A stretch of DNA of 64,000 nucleotides from NCBI GenBank assembly GCA_948144175.1, contig CANXME010002518.1:137479-201478 (forward strand), in the 5' to 3' direction. Within the stretch, counting starts at the first letter, position 1. Each line of letters starts with the position of its first letter. Positions 1 to 8,904 of the stretch are shown here, piece after piece. Below the pieces are notes generated by a model. The model ran no database searches, was not told the DNA's origin, and worked only from the letters and a program-made list of their open reading frames with translations. Origin of the DNA: Closterium sp. NIES-65 (taxonomy: Eukaryota; Streptophyta; Zygnematophyceae; Desmidiales; Closteriaceae). The position numbers and the translations under genes are program-made.

Positions 1-1474
1 AAGAGCGCGGAGTCGGGATGTCTGGTGCATCCGGGTCTCCCTCAGGGGCTAGCAGTACAGACGCGAGACGAGGTGAAGCGACGGCCAGACACTGGAACTC
101 CTCCTGCCTGTCCTCAAGGACGTCCGTGCCAAGGGCACACTCACCCCCGACGGACGGAGGACAGGCGGACTCAGACTCAGTGACAAGACGAGCAGCGTAG
201 TCTAGACGACAGCGCGCAGCAAAGTCGACAAGCTCAGTGACAAGGGCAGACGCAACAGACGACTCGAAGGAGGGGTCAGTGACAGCAGTAGCCAGGAGAC
301 GCGTGACAGTAGGACTGGCAGCACGAAGAGAGTCCGATTCCGGGTCGGAAAGAGCAGGAAGAGAGGAAGCAGGAGGAGAAGGCAAAGGGGCACGCAGAGG
401 AGCAGTGGACGGACGCAGTGACATCCGGTGCGTGCCAGGGACAGGAGGAGGACGCTGACGCGACCCGCGACCACTAGCGCGCTCAGTACGAACAGGCGAC
501 ACAGGACGAGACGCAGGCTCACGACGCTCAGTAAGACCTCCAGTCGGACCAGCGTAGGGAGAAGGAGCAGGCAAAGGGGAGGCAGGCTGTAGCTGTGGCT
601 GTGACCGGACAGGCTGCGGACCCTCTAAGGGAGGAGGAGGAGGTGTAAGACCAAGAACCTGCTGCAGGAGCGGAACGAAGTACGGTCGGGGCCGCGCGGC
701 GACGCTAGAAACAGCAGGAACAGCACCAGCAGCCCCGGCAGGTGCACCCACTCCAGCAGCACCTCCAGCAGTACCACCAGAAGCTCCAGAACCTCCAGCC
801 GCAGCACCAGGAGCACTGTCAGTCGGACCGCCAACGGCAGGCTCAGCGCCAACACCCTCAGCAGGACCAGCCCCAGGAGAACTCTCAGACTCAGCAGCTC
901 CAGCACCCACAGTACGAGCACCGGCGGGGCGCGCAGCAGCAGTACCCTCTGCAGCCGAAGAACCACCAGCACCAGCAGCACGCCTCCAGCGCCTGGCAAA
1001 CCACTCACGCAGCTCCTGTGGGGAGAGTGGCTCCAGGCGAGACGAAGCACCCCCAGGCACAGCACCTCCAGGCTCAGCACCCCTAGACACAGCACCCCCA
1101 GGCACAGCACCCCCAGGCTCAGCACCCCCAGGCTCAGCACCCCCAGGCTCAGCACCTCCAGGCTCAGCACCCCCAGGCATAGCACCCCCAGACTCGGCAC
1201 CTCCAGGCTCAGCACCCCCAGGCTCAGCACCCCCAGACTCGGCACCTCCAGGCTCAGCACCCCCAGACTCCGCACCCCCAGGCTCAGCTCCCGCAGCAGC
1301 ACCAGAGTCACCAGTGACCTCGACAGGCTCGACCGCGTCTACCTGGGACACACCTGAAGGGGCAGGACCCTGAGGGGGGAGGGGGACTACCGGGGGGGGA
1401 CCTGGTACCAAGAAGAGCGGGGGCGGGGGGAGGGACGGAGTGCGGTAGGGGAAGAGGCGGTAGTAGGGTACCGA
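1..1474 (-). pseudogene. copia pol segment: integrase-RT linker and start of RT region (truncated by window edge)
   Basis: This continues the protease-integrase frame after a TAG at 1475-1477, where the copy at 34255-41663 has Glu. It reads on without another stop that I can see. It holds a run of G-A-E-P-G-like pentapeptides (about 1057-1300), a Gly/Ala/Pro-rich stretch, a conserved block ending FVPLLQQVLGL, and a second conserved stretch ending PDIPTPRS at the window edge. In the other copies the reverse transcriptase begins directly after that point. The linker is low-complexity and its function is unknown. Antisense frames are long here only because the composition is biased. Confidence 0.7.
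1057..1300 (-). repeat. 15-bp tandem repeat encoding a G-A-E-P-G pentapeptide linker
   Basis: About sixteen imperfect 15-base units, GGGGGTGCTGAGCCT on the sense strand, stay in frame between integrase and reverse transcriptase. The same repeat occurs at about 21230-21430 and 38430-38690 in other copies with different unit numbers, as expected for a tandem array that expands and contracts. Confidence 0.85.
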
Positions 1475-3010
1475 CTAGTCGAACGTGACGTCCTGGGAGG
1501 ACAGAACACGTCGAGAGGAGGGGTGGTAAAACTGCCACCCAGGGGCGTCGGGGGGGAACCCCAGGAAGACGCAGGGAGAAGCACGAGGGGACAGCTTGTC
1601 CGCAGACAGGTCGCGAACAAACGCCCGAGATCCCCAGACCCGGAACGCCGACGCATCGCCAACCTTCCCCGTCCACAGCAGGGCTGGGGAGGTCTCCGGT
1701 CGAGAGACCCTGGGGTGGAGGTTGATCTGGTGCGCAGCGTAACTGACCGCAAACGGCCACAGAAAATGGGGAGCAGCCGCATGCATCATGGACGTACGAG
1801 CGACGTCCATGACCATGCCAATGCGGCGCTCAGCAATCCCATTCTGCTGTGGTGAGTCCGGAAGCGTGAAGGTCTGACGGATGCCTCGCGCATGACAGTA
1901 GGCACTCAGGAGGCCAGAGGAGAACTCTCCGCCTCTGTCCGAGTGCAGACGCAAAACAGGGAAGTCAGAGCCAAAGCTCCTCCGAAGCTGGAGACGAGCT
2001 GCGCGGATCCAGTCGATCAACACCTCAGTGACCTCACCCTTGCTGCGCAAGGGGAAGACTGTGGTGTAACGCGAGTAGTCGTCAACCACCAGCAGGAAGT
2101 AGCGCTCCTGACCCTGTCCACGGACGCGGGCTGGGCCCCACACGTCCATGTGAAGCGTCTGCAACGGGGCCTCTGTCGGAGGAAACTGGGAGGAGTGAGG
2201 GGCAGCACGCTGGCGCCCCTCGACACAGGGGACACAGGTGGGGCCAGGGCCCGGAGGAAGGGGAGGGAGAGACCGGGGAAGACCAGACACAAGGACTCGC
2301 GAGGCCATGCCTCTGAGCCGAAGCAGAGAGGGGTGGCCAAGGCGGTGGTGCCAGAGGAGGGTCTCGTGAGACAGACGACGGCACGAGCAGGGGGCAGACT
2401 CAGGACCAGACCTGGACGCTGCAGCAAACACCTGACCAGACGAAGGGACCCTACCAGACTCAGCACCTGGAGGAGAAGCAGTGGTCAGTGTGTACAGGCT
2501 CGACCCTGGCCGACGTGTAAACGTAGCCAGGTAGCGACCTGTATCCGCCTCCGTGCAGTGGGTCACCCGCTGACGAGCAGGGGTGAACTGGTGGACACCC
2601 GCATCCTGGAGGTCAGCACCACTCACCAAGTTCGTCGAGAACGAGGGGAGGTAAAGACCAGTCAGGGTGCCAGAGGGGGCCGCCGGACACGGGAGGACAG
2701 TGGAGAAGCGAGACAGGACAGGCCCCCCAGAGGGGTCAGCCAGGGACACCGCAACCGGCCGACTCAGCGGCGTGAGAGTGGTGCGGTCCCTAAAGAAGGA
2801 GCGAGACGCTCCAGAGTCAAGGGTGAAGGTGTGAGAGGCCGAAGCCGACACAGTACCTGAGAGGGCAGACTCACCAGCACCTGAGAGCACAGACGCACTG
2901 GCACCTAGAGCAGCAGCCTCACTAGTACCTGACGCGGCAGTACCAATGCCCGGGTCGGGCGGGAAACACCGGTAACAGTCATCCTCATCACTACCAATCG
3001 CAGCATACAT
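1475..3010 (-). CDS. copia pol: aspartic protease, pre-integrase zinc finger and integrase core
   Basis: This 511-residue open segment cleaves the polyprotein and integrates the cDNA. The protease motif is DSGAS at residues 65-69. The HHCC zinc-binding domain has HHRLGH at 221-226 and CVPC at 259-262. The integrase catalytic triad is visible as D289 (HMDVWG), D358 (HSDRGGEF) and E394 (GIAER). The Met at 3010 is only the first in the frame. The true polyprotein starts in gag, and the frame runs upstream without a stop into the gag C-terminus. It ends at TAG 1475-1477 at a Glu position, so this copy is probably inactive although both catalytic domains look intact. Confidence 0.88.
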   Translation of the reverse strand: MYAAIGSDEDDCYRCFPPDPGIGTAASGTSEAAALGASASVLSGAGESALSGTVSASASHTFTLDSGASRSFFRDRTTLTPLSRPVAVSLADPSGGPVLSRFSTVLPCPAAPSGTLTGLYLPSFSTNLVSGADLQDAGVHQFTPARQRVTHCTEADTGRYLATFTRRPGSSLYTLTTASPPGAESGRVPSSGQVFAAASRSGPESAPCSCRRLSHETLLWHHRLGHPSLLRLRGMASRVLVSGLPRSLPPLPPGPGPTCVPCVEGRQRAAPHSSQFPPTEAPLQTLHMDVWGPARVRGQGQERYFLLVVDDYSRYTTVFPLRSKGEVTEVLIDWIRAARLQLRRSFGSDFPVLRLHSDRGGEFSSGLLSAYCHARGIRQTFTLPDSPQQNGIAERRIGMVMDVARTSMMHAAAPHFLWPFAVSYAAHQINLHPRVSRPETSPALLWTGKVGDASAFRVWGSRAFVRDLSADKLSPRASPCVFLGFPPDAPGWQFYHPSSRRVLSSQDVTFD

Positions 3011-3350
3011 AGCAGAGAGAATATCATCAAAATCAAGATCATAAATAGCTACACCAGCCCTAGACAGCTCTCCCCAGCGGGGGATCTCAGCTGCCTCCGG
3101 AAACTGCTGACGCCAGGCGTCAGTCAGGCGGCCAAAGCAGCGGCGGGCTGTGTGGGCGCCTCCACACCTCTCCCCTGCACGGTCACCGGTGCGAAGAACG
3201 TAGGGGCAAGGACCAAGCGCACCACCACGCTGACGCTGCGAGTACCACTCACGGAGCTGCTGAGGGGCGGGGACGGTGCGAGAGCGCTGCTGCTGCTGTG
3301 GCTGCTGCTGCGGCTGCTGCTGCTGCTGCTGCTGGCGCTGACCACCCCCA
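3011..3350 (-). pseudogene. copia gag C-terminal part (amino half deleted)
   Basis: This is in frame with the protease segment. It carries a Gln-rich run, then PQQLREWYSQR, then the family's Cys/His cluster (CPYVLRTGDRAGERCGGAH with a further RRC), then TDAWRQQFPEA. The matching copy at 35391 has about 800 bases of gag ahead of this point. Here the GC-rich leader joins directly to the Gln-rich part, so the gag N-terminus and Gly-rich run are gone. Confidence 0.75.
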
Positions 3351-3546
3351 GAGGGCGGCGGGGCCGCGTAGCAGAGGGCGGCGGGGCCGCGATCGAAGGG
3401 CGGCGGGGCCGCTAGGGAAGGGCGGCGGAGCCGCTAGGGGAAGGGCGGCGCAACGGGCCGCTAGGGGCGACACGACGGGTCGCTAAAAAAACGCGCCTCG
3501 GGGCGCGGTTCGGTGGGCCCTAGAAGCAGTCCCTAGGAGGGAACCT
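3351..3546 (-). repeat. GC-rich tandem-repeat leader remnant of copia copy 1
   Basis: Short units of the type GGCGGCGGGGCCGCTAGGG recur. This is a remnant of the long leader seen at 15240-16030, 32100-33050 and 34410-35390. The hairpin conserved beside the primer site in other copies is only partly kept here (about 3528-3543). Confidence 0.7.
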
Positions 3547-3558
3547 GCTCTGATTCCA
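3547..3558 (-). promoter_or_regulatory. primer-binding site, initiator Met tRNA type
   Basis: The minus strand reads TGGAATCAGAGC, one base from the common plant copia primer site TGGTATCAGAGC. It lies immediately beside the CA end of the LTR. Confidence 0.85.
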
Positions 3559-3689
3559 TGTGGAAACAAAGAACGAGAATGAATGACTATGAAGTGAAGT
3601 GAATACAAATAGGAAACCCTAATGTGTTGTACCCCCTATGGGATACCCCACTATAGCCTACACAAACAAGTAAGCTATATGTTCTGACA
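3559..3689 (-). repeat. 5' LTR of copia copy 1 (131 bp)
   Basis: The minus strand runs TGTCAGAACATATAGC... to ...TTTCCACA, that is TG...CA. It shares the CTATAGTGGGG-type core with the other small LTRs at 6542, 16060, 18269, 33080, 34255 and 41538. Confidence 0.88.
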
Positions 3690-3923
3690 ATAACTGCCTG
3701 TAGCTGTAGTTAGTGTAGTTATTATAAACTTTGTTAGGTGGTGCACCTTCTTTGTTCACATGCTATATGTTCTTGCAAACCTATAGTGAACTCACCTTTT
3801 CCAACTTTCTCGATACCTTCCCTTGGCACAACCTACTCGACATCCTCCTTGGGCCTAGGCTACTAAGCCTAGGCCCTAGTTAAACCTAGCATCTAACTAC
3901 ACTCATCCTCGTTCATTCTCACA
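3690..3923 (+). repeat. TRIM-1 first LTR, 5' end truncated
   Basis: It matches 4810-5050 from ATAACTGCCTG onward and ends in ...TTCTCACA. The first 17 or so bases of the LTR (TGTCAGAATTTATATAT) are absent where copia copy 1 abuts it. Confidence 0.85.
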
Positions 3924-3934
3924 TGGATTCAGAG
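3924..3934 (+). promoter_or_regulatory. TRIM-1 primer-binding site
   Basis: TGGATTCAGAG resembles the initiator-Met tRNA site TGGTATCAGAGC and directly follows the LTR. Confidence 0.7.
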
Positions 3935-4059
3935 TGTGTTTCGTCCTGGCTTGTGGGCCCGCCTTATGATTCCGCTGCTATTTTTCCGGTCGCGCGCCTA
4001 GGGCGGGTGGCGATTTTCGTCTTGTCCCGCCCCCGGGTGGCGAGTGACACCTTCTCTAC

Positions 4060-4214
4060 CCGTCGCGCGCCCCGTGGCACGCGAGGGTGCCTTAAACTTG
4101 CCCGTCGTGCGCCCCGTGGCACGCGACGGTGCCCTGCTCGTCGTGCGCCCCGAGGCACACGACGGTGCTCTAAACTTGAACTTGCCCGTCGTGCGCCCCG
4201 TGGCACGCGACGGT
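4060..4214 (+). repeat. four hairpin-forming repeat units inside TRIM-1
   Basis: Units at about 4060-4088, 4102-4130, 4138-4165 and 4186-4214 share the form CGTCGTGCGCC-CCGT-GGCACGCGACGG. Each is a near-perfect inverted repeat of about 12 base pairs with a 4-base loop, two pairs being G-U in RNA. TRIM-2 carries four equivalents (about 9434-9597). Confidence 0.8.
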
Positions 4215-4809
4215 GCTCTCCGCACCTGCACTCCCTGCAGCCGCCCCTGACCTACCTGCGCCGACCCTATTTAGCCGCTCTGCGGCTTTCTTCCCGCCCA
4301 CCCCGTCCTCCTTCGTCTCCCTGCAGCCATGGGGGGGAGGGTATGGGGGTGGCGGGTGTTGGAGTGTTGGGTAGAGAGCTTCCCTTCCCCTCCTCCTCCT
4401 TTCGTTCCCACTGCTGCAGCTGCCGCTGGTGGGGAGGGTGTGAGGGTGTGGGGGAGCAGGGGGAGTGGCACCGGGGTGGCGGGTGTGAGGCAAACAGCAG
4501 CCGTCCCTCCACCTCTCCTCTCTTCCCCCCCCCCCTCTGCTGCTCCTGCAGCAGTGTGGGGGAGGGGAAGGAGGAGGGTGAGGAGATAGAGTGGGTGACC
4601 AGCCAGAGCCAGCCCGCCTCCTCACTCTTCCTCCTTCCCCTCCTGTGGTTGGGGGGGGGAGAGGGTAAGGGGGTGGCAGGAATTTCTTGCTGTCGACCTA
4701 CTGTACCTGCTCACTTACCGTACTTGCTGTTGCTTGTTTATCAGTCTGCTTGTGTACCCCTGCAGGTTGTGTTCTGCACAAACTCCTGCTGCAGGCAGTT
4801 ATGGGGGAG

Positions 4810-5050
4810 TGTCAGAATTTATATATATAACTGCCTGTAGCTGTAGTTAGTGTAGTTATTATAAACTTTGTTAGGTGGTGCACCTTCTTTGTTCACATGC
4901 TATATGTTCTTGCAAACCTATAGTGAACTCACCTTTTCCAACTTTCTCGATACCTTCCCTTAGCACAAACCACTCGATATCCCCTAGGCCTAGGCTACTA
5001 AGCCTAGGCCTACTTAACTCTCAATTACTCTTAGAGCTCGTTATTTAACA
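4810..5050 (+). repeat. TRIM-1 second LTR (241 bp)
   Basis: It begins TGTCAGAATTTATATATA and ends GTTATTTAACA, directly after a GGGGGAG purine tract. The chromovirus gag reading frame resumes right after it. Confidence 0.88.
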
Positions 5051-5051
5051 G

Positions 5052-6044
5052 CAGCAGATGGAGAGCCTCTTCAACCGAATTACCGACCTGACCGAAGGGG
5101 AAAAAATCCAAGCGTATACTGAGGGGCTAAAGATGGAAGTCCGCCGACAAGTGATTGCCGCAAAGTACAACAACTACCGCGACATGGTGTGTGCAGCAGA
5201 GAGATTCGATGCGCTAATGCGATGTGAGCCCGAGACACGACGCCACGTGCCGAACAGATCATTCGACACGAAGCGATCGGCACCACCCACGACCGCCGAC
5301 CCGATGGATATGGACAAGATCGACGCGAAGCAGCGGCCGACAAAATATGAGAAGTGCGAGTTTTGCGGCGCAGCAGGACATCGATTCTTGGCGTGTTGGA
5401 AAATGAAGAAGGCACGAGCGGAGCTGCAGGGCAACAATAGTGCGACATCCACGATGGCGAAAAAAGGAGGACATGATGGCGCGAATTTAAAACGCCACGA
5501 TCGGCCGACAACAGGGGAAATCGCCGAGACAAATAGAGGCTCCGCGAAACAAGACTCTGCACCGACCGGGAAACTCCAGCCGAACACCCCCGAGAGTAAG
5601 AATATTCCCTCTCGAGGTTTTCAAGCCTTTAAAAAATTCAGGGGAGATTTCAAGGCCAAGAAAAAGCCTTTAGAAACTATTCAGGTACCTGAGAAGTTGG
5701 GCAAACCACTCCGGAGCGTTGAAAAGGGTCGTGCGTTCCAAGGAGTTCATATTCTCTCCCCGCAGCATAGTGTTAAGGCTCCCCATTGCCCACAGGAGAA
5801 GCCTACACAGCTGCAAAGGCTTAAGGGAAGGTTCCAGGCCAAGACGAAGCTGAATCGGCCTCGGATAAATCCTTCTAACCCTGCTCAGTTGGAAACCGAT
5901 ATGGAGTCAGCAGCTTCGAGCGCAGGACCAAGGGATGATCTATTTGACGTACCCTACAATCCAATAAACGAGACCATCTACGGCTACTCGGAGCAGCAAA
6001 AACCACTACTACTCGAGGTGATCTGCAATGGGCGACGCCTCTAG
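5052..6044 (+). CDS. GY1 gag, capsid C-terminal part and nucleocapsid (N-terminus missing)
   Basis: Gag packages the element's RNA. The opening segment (ITDLTEGEKIQAYTEGLK and following residues) matches the retrotransposon gag C-terminal region. A CX2CX4HX4C zinc knuckle (CEFCGAAGHRFLAC) is encoded at 5355-5396. A basic Lys-rich tail follows. The frame is cut at 5051 by TRIM-1, so the Met at 5058 is not the native start. It ends at TAG 6042-6044, and the protease continues in the same frame three bases later. In life gag and pol were therefore probably one frame, and the TAG is a mutation or a readthrough site. Confidence 0.85.
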   Translation, partial: QQMESLFNRITDLTEGEKIQAYTEGLKMEVRRQVIAAKYNNYRDMVCAAERFDALMRCEPETRRHVPNRSFDTKRSAPPTTADPMDMDKIDAKQRPTKYEKCEFCGAAGHRFLACWKMKKARAELQGNNSATSTMAKKGGHDGANLKRHDRPTTGEIAETNRGSAKQDSAPTGKLQPNTPESKNIPSRGFQAFKKFRGDFKAKKKPLETIQVPEKLGKPLRSVEKGRAFQGVHILSPQHSVKAPHCPQEKPTQLQRLKGRFQAKTKLNRPRINPSNPAQLETDMESAASSAGPRDDLFDVPYNPINETIYGYSEQQKPLLLEVICNGRRL

Positions 6045-6541
6045 GCAATGGTGGACAGTGGTGCGTCCCACTCGGTGTGCGACCGCGGGACGTTGGAGAA
6101 AATTGGAGAATTTTCGGAGGAGACCAAGTTCTCGGCAACAATGGTGGACGGTACGAAACTTCCCATCCACGGTGAAGCATCACTGCAGCTGCACATAGGG
6201 GCGCTGAGGTGGAAGCCGACATTGCCGATCACGAACATCAAGGGCTTAGATTTCATCTTGGGGCGAGATTTCTTGAAGCGGTTCAACCCCGAGATCGACT
6301 GGGTCAACAGGAAGGCGTGCATCTACAACAACGGGAAACTAGTGGAGCTGCGAAGCTGGACGGATACAGGGAACATTCCTGAAACGACACTGGCACGGTT
6401 CGAACGGACGGTGAACGAGAGTAATACGGGTTACTTAGCACTGGTTATGGCAGCAGCAGAGAAGGAGAAGCCGAGTTCGGAGCTACCTGCAGCAGTGAAG
6501 GAGGTCTTGGAGCAGTACAAAGATATAATGCCCGACGACCT
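6045..6541 (+). CDS. GY1 retropepsin-like aspartic protease
   Basis: The protease releases the mature proteins. DSGAS lies five codons after the TAG, and FILGRDFLK is the second conserved motif (hydrophobic-hydrophobic-G-R/K-D). It is in frame with gag. The sequence runs toward the start of the reverse transcriptase (EQYKDIMPDDL) and is cut at 6541 by the mini-copia; the frame resumes at 8113. Residues read past 6541 belong to the inserted LTR. Confidence 0.87.
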
Positions 6542-6670
6542 TGTCAGAATGTTATCTTATGCTATAGCCTGTAGTGGGGTGCTCTATAGCGAGTACAACC
6601 CTTCTAGGGTTTGCTATTTGTATCCCCATTCTTGCTAGTGCAGCCCTCTTCTTTCTTCTAAACGTTCACA
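6542..6670 (+). repeat. 5' LTR of mini-copia copy 2
   Basis: TGTCAGAATG...AACGTTCACA, 129 bp, followed at 6671-6682 by a perfect TGGTATCAGAGC primer site. Confidence 0.92.
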
Positions 6671-6682
6671 TGGTATCAGAGC
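6671..6682 (+). promoter_or_regulatory. primer-binding site of mini-copia copy 2
   Basis: Exact TGGTATCAGAGC, complementary to the 3' end of plant initiator Met tRNA. Confidence 0.9.
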
Positions 6683-6920
6683 ATGTGTATATATACATAT
6701 GTAACAGTACAAGCAAGGTCAAGAGGTGAGCAAGTGAGGCAAGACAGGCACAAGACCAAGCTGAGTACAGAAGCGCCGATGATCACAAGGCGCAAGTGCC
6801 TTGGTGAAGATATCAGCAGTGTTGGCCTCAGAGGCCAGGTAAGCAAGACGCAGCTGACCACGCCGCTGCAGCTCACGAGCAAGGAAGTAGCGGAGAGCAA
6901 TGTGCTTCGTTCTGTGCTCC
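6683..6920 (-). pseudogene. inverted fragment of copia pol 3' end (RNase H tail)
   Basis: On the minus strand this matches the last part of RNase H and the following 3' untranslated bases of the copies at 18590 and 41330 (motif EANTADIFTKAL region). It is inverted relative to its own LTRs and primer site, so it cannot be expressed as part of a polyprotein. Confidence 0.8.
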
Positions 6921-7455
6921 GCGGGTGTTGACGCGGTGGCTACTGCTGTCGGTCCTGGAGGCGGTCCAGTTGGGGGTGCTACTGGTGCTGCTGGAGGTAC
7001 TGGAGCTGGAGGTGATGCTGGTGCTGGTGCTGCCGCTGGGGGTACTGGTGCTGTCCCTGCTGTGTCTGGAGTCGCCGCGCGGCCTCGACCGTACTTCGTT
7101 CCGCTCCTTCAGCAGGTTCTTGGTCTTCCGCCTTCTACTGGTCCTCCTCCTCCCTTCGAGTGTCCACAGCCTGTCCCGTCACAGTTACAGTTACAGCCGG
7201 CCTCCCCACTGCCTGCTCCGTCTCCCTACACTGGTCCTACTGGAGGTCTTGCTGAGCGTCGTGAGCCTGCGTCTCGCCCTGCGTCGCCTGTCCGTGCTGC
7301 TCGCACTAGTGGTCGCGGTTCGCGTCAGCGTCCTCCTCCTGTCCCTGGCACGCACCGGATGTCTCTGCGTCCGTCCACTGCTCCTCTGCGTGCCCCTTTG
7401 TCTTCTCCGCCTTCGTCCCCCACTGCTGCAGCTGTCGCTGAGGGGGGTGGATGAG
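6921..7455 (+). pseudogene. fragment of copia integrase-RT linker
   Basis: The frame encoding GGTGAGG-type repeats, ARPRPYFVPLLQQVLGL and SLRPSTAPLRAPL matches the linker of the copies at 600, 20800 and 39000. It stops at a TGA near 7452. No integrase or reverse transcriptase residues remain. Confidence 0.8.
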
Positions 7456-7840
7456 TGGGAGACTGGGGTTGAGGGTTTAAGGGGGGTGCGTGGGAGTGGA
7501 GATAGGGTTTGAGCAGTGGGCGTATGCCGAGAGTGTGGGATAGTTTTGGGGAAGCTGAATGGAGGTTGCCGTCGTGTCGCCAGCAGCACCTGTATTCCGG
7601 GGACTTTGTCCGGTAGCCCAGTCGTAGCCAGCTGTGCCAGCCGCCCGTGGGTCCGTTGCTCGTCTGCCGCTACTTTAGCCGCGGGGCCAGTTACTCCACT
7701 ATTCCGGAGCGTTGTTCCGGTAGCCGCTGTGCCAGTGTGCCTCCTGTTGCCCGTGTGTCTGCAGCTTCATCCGTCGCCTCCTATCTCCTCTCCTCTCACT
7801 CTCTCTCCTCCTCCTCACTTGCCCGTTGTGACTACCACTA
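7456..7840 (+). other. unrecognised segment inside mini-copia copy 2
   Basis: GC-moderate sequence with a repeated ATTCCGG...GTCCGGTAGCC-type motif (about 7602-7620 and 7698-7722) and a CT-rich end. No domain, and no match to the other copia copies here that I can see. Confidence 0.5.
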
Positions 7841-7978
7841 GCTTTGCTCATAATTGTGAACTTTAAACTATTGCTTCTTGAACTTGTGCTCAGAATGTGT
7901 GGTGACATTGTGATCCACCCTGAGCTTGTACTGCTTTGCTTGCTCTGCTGATTACACCCCACTTTGGCTATGGGGGTG

Positions 7979-8107
7979 TGTCAGAATGTTATCTTATGCT
8001 CTAGCCTGTAGTGGGGTGCTCTATAGCGAGTACAACCCTTCTAGGGTTTGCTATTTGTATCCCCATTCTTGCTAGTGCAACCCTCTTGTTTCTTCTAAAC
8101 TTTCACA
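7979..8107 (+). repeat. 3' LTR of mini-copia copy 2
   Basis: TGTCAGAATG...ACTTTCACA, preceded by the purine tract TATGGGGGTG and followed by the duplicated target GACCT. Confidence 0.92.
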
Positions 8108-8112
8108 GACCT

Positions 8113-8450
8113 ACCCGCAGAAGTACCTCCAGCACCCACCCACGAGCACGAGATCGTGGAGGAACCAGGTGCGAAACCCGTGTCACGTGCACTATACCGA
8201 CTGAGTCCGACCGAACTCACAGACATGAAGAAACAGATAGAATATCTACTGGACCGACAACTGATCCGCCCATCCACCTCTCCCTACGGTGCACCATTCC
8301 TCTTCACACCAAAACCAGACGGCAGTCTACGGATGTGCATCGACTACCGTGCACTGAACAAACAGATAGTTAAAAACAAATACCCCATACCGTGCATAGA
8401 CGACCTACTGGACCAACTGCGTGGTGCAACAGTCTTTTCGAAGTTGGACC
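8113..8450 (+). CDS. GY1 reverse transcriptase, N-terminal part
   Basis: The frame resumes exactly at the target duplication. It encodes the conserved start of a gypsy reverse transcriptase: [21 protein letters not shown], then [10 protein letters not shown], then FSKLDL at the first palm strand. TRIM-2 interrupts it within the codon run for Leu-Asp-Leu, just after the first catalytic Asp. The remainder is at 9976. Confidence 0.9.
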
Positions 8451-8689
8451 TGTCGTGAAACTAGTACAATAGGTAGTTAGAGAATAGTTCGGCCTAGGCT
8501 TAGTAGCCTAGGCCAAGGAGGATCGAGTTGGTTGTGCCAAGGGTGTCGAAAGAATTGTGGGAAGAATGTTGTGTTCACTATAGATTTGCAATCACATATA
8601 TGCAAGTGAACAAAGGTGCACCACCTAACACAGTTTGTAATAACTACACTAACTACAGCTACAGGCAGTTAAAGATATAAACTCTGACA
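8451..8689 (-). repeat. TRIM-2 3' LTR
   Basis: The plus strand reads TGTCGTGAAAC...AACTCTGACA. It contains the palindromic GGCCTAGGCTTAGTAGCCTA block also present in TRIM-1 LTRs. Confidence 0.9.
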
Positions 8690-8904
8690 CTCCCCCATAA
8701 CTGCCTGCAGCAGGAGTTTGTGCAGAACACAACCTGCAGGGGTACACAAATAGCAGCAATAGCAGGTAGGTAGGTAGGTAGTACAGCAGCAAAGGTACAG
8801 CAACAATTCCTGCTATCTCCTCACCCTCCCCCTCCCCCTCCCCCCCACACTGCTGCAGTAGCAGCAGAGGGGGGAAGAGAGGAGAGGTGGAGGGACGGCT
8901 GCTG

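Larger units (their letters stand above)
1..3689 (-). mobile_element. Ty1/copia retrotransposon, small-LTR family, copy 1 (5' part only)
   Basis: On the minus strand the order from high to low coordinate is LTR (3559-3689), primer site (3547-3558), short leader, gag C-terminus, protease, integrase, linker. The element leaves the window just before the reverse transcriptase, so its 3' half is not visible. Protease before integrase before reverse transcriptase is the copia order. Its outer LTR end abuts a TRIM LTR that lacks its first bases, so copy 1 probably inserted into that TRIM LTR. The amino half of gag is missing compared with the copy at 34255-41663. Confidence 0.9.
3690..5050 (+). mobile_element. 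TRIM-1: short non-autonomous LTR retrotransposon
   Basis: Two direct repeats (3690-3923, truncated at its start, and 4810-5050) flank an internal 0.9 kb with no retroviral domain. A primer-like TGGATTCAGAG follows the first LTR, and a purine tract ATGGGGGAG precedes the second. A second, complete copy in opposite orientation lies at 8451-9970. These features are those of a terminal-repeat retrotransposon in miniature, which must be moved by another element's proteins. It sits at the broken gag end of the chromovirus that follows. Confidence 0.85.
6542..8107 (+). mobile_element. rearranged mini-copia, small-LTR family, copy 2 (1566 bp)
   Basis: Two 129-bp LTRs (6542-6670, 7979-8107) are flanked by a perfect TSD GACCT (6537-6541 and 8108-8112). 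Directly after the primer site (6671-6682) comes an inverted piece of the family's pol 3' end (about 6683-6920). A direct piece of the integrase-RT linker follows (about 6921-7455), then unrecognised sequence, then a normal 3' untranslated end with purine tract. It encodes no complete domain and needs proteins in trans. I counted four differences between the LTRs. Confidence 0.9.

Noticed and set aside
1892-2860. 322-codon plus-strand open frame
   Set aside because: It is the antisense of a clear copia protease-integrase frame in high-GC sequence.
4060-4214. CRISPR-like array of palindromic repeats
   Set aside because: Only four imperfect units with very unequal, repeat-derived spacers, inside a eukaryotic LTR element and repeated in its sister copy. 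No cas genes.
3923-4840. 305-codon open frame inside TRIM-1
   Set aside because: It runs through hairpin repeats and tandem C/G-rich modules and into the LTR. Other frames here are equally open, and no domain is present.
3690-5050. TRIM-1 and copia copy 1 as one element
   Set aside because: Their LTRs differ, they point in opposite directions and each has its own primer site.
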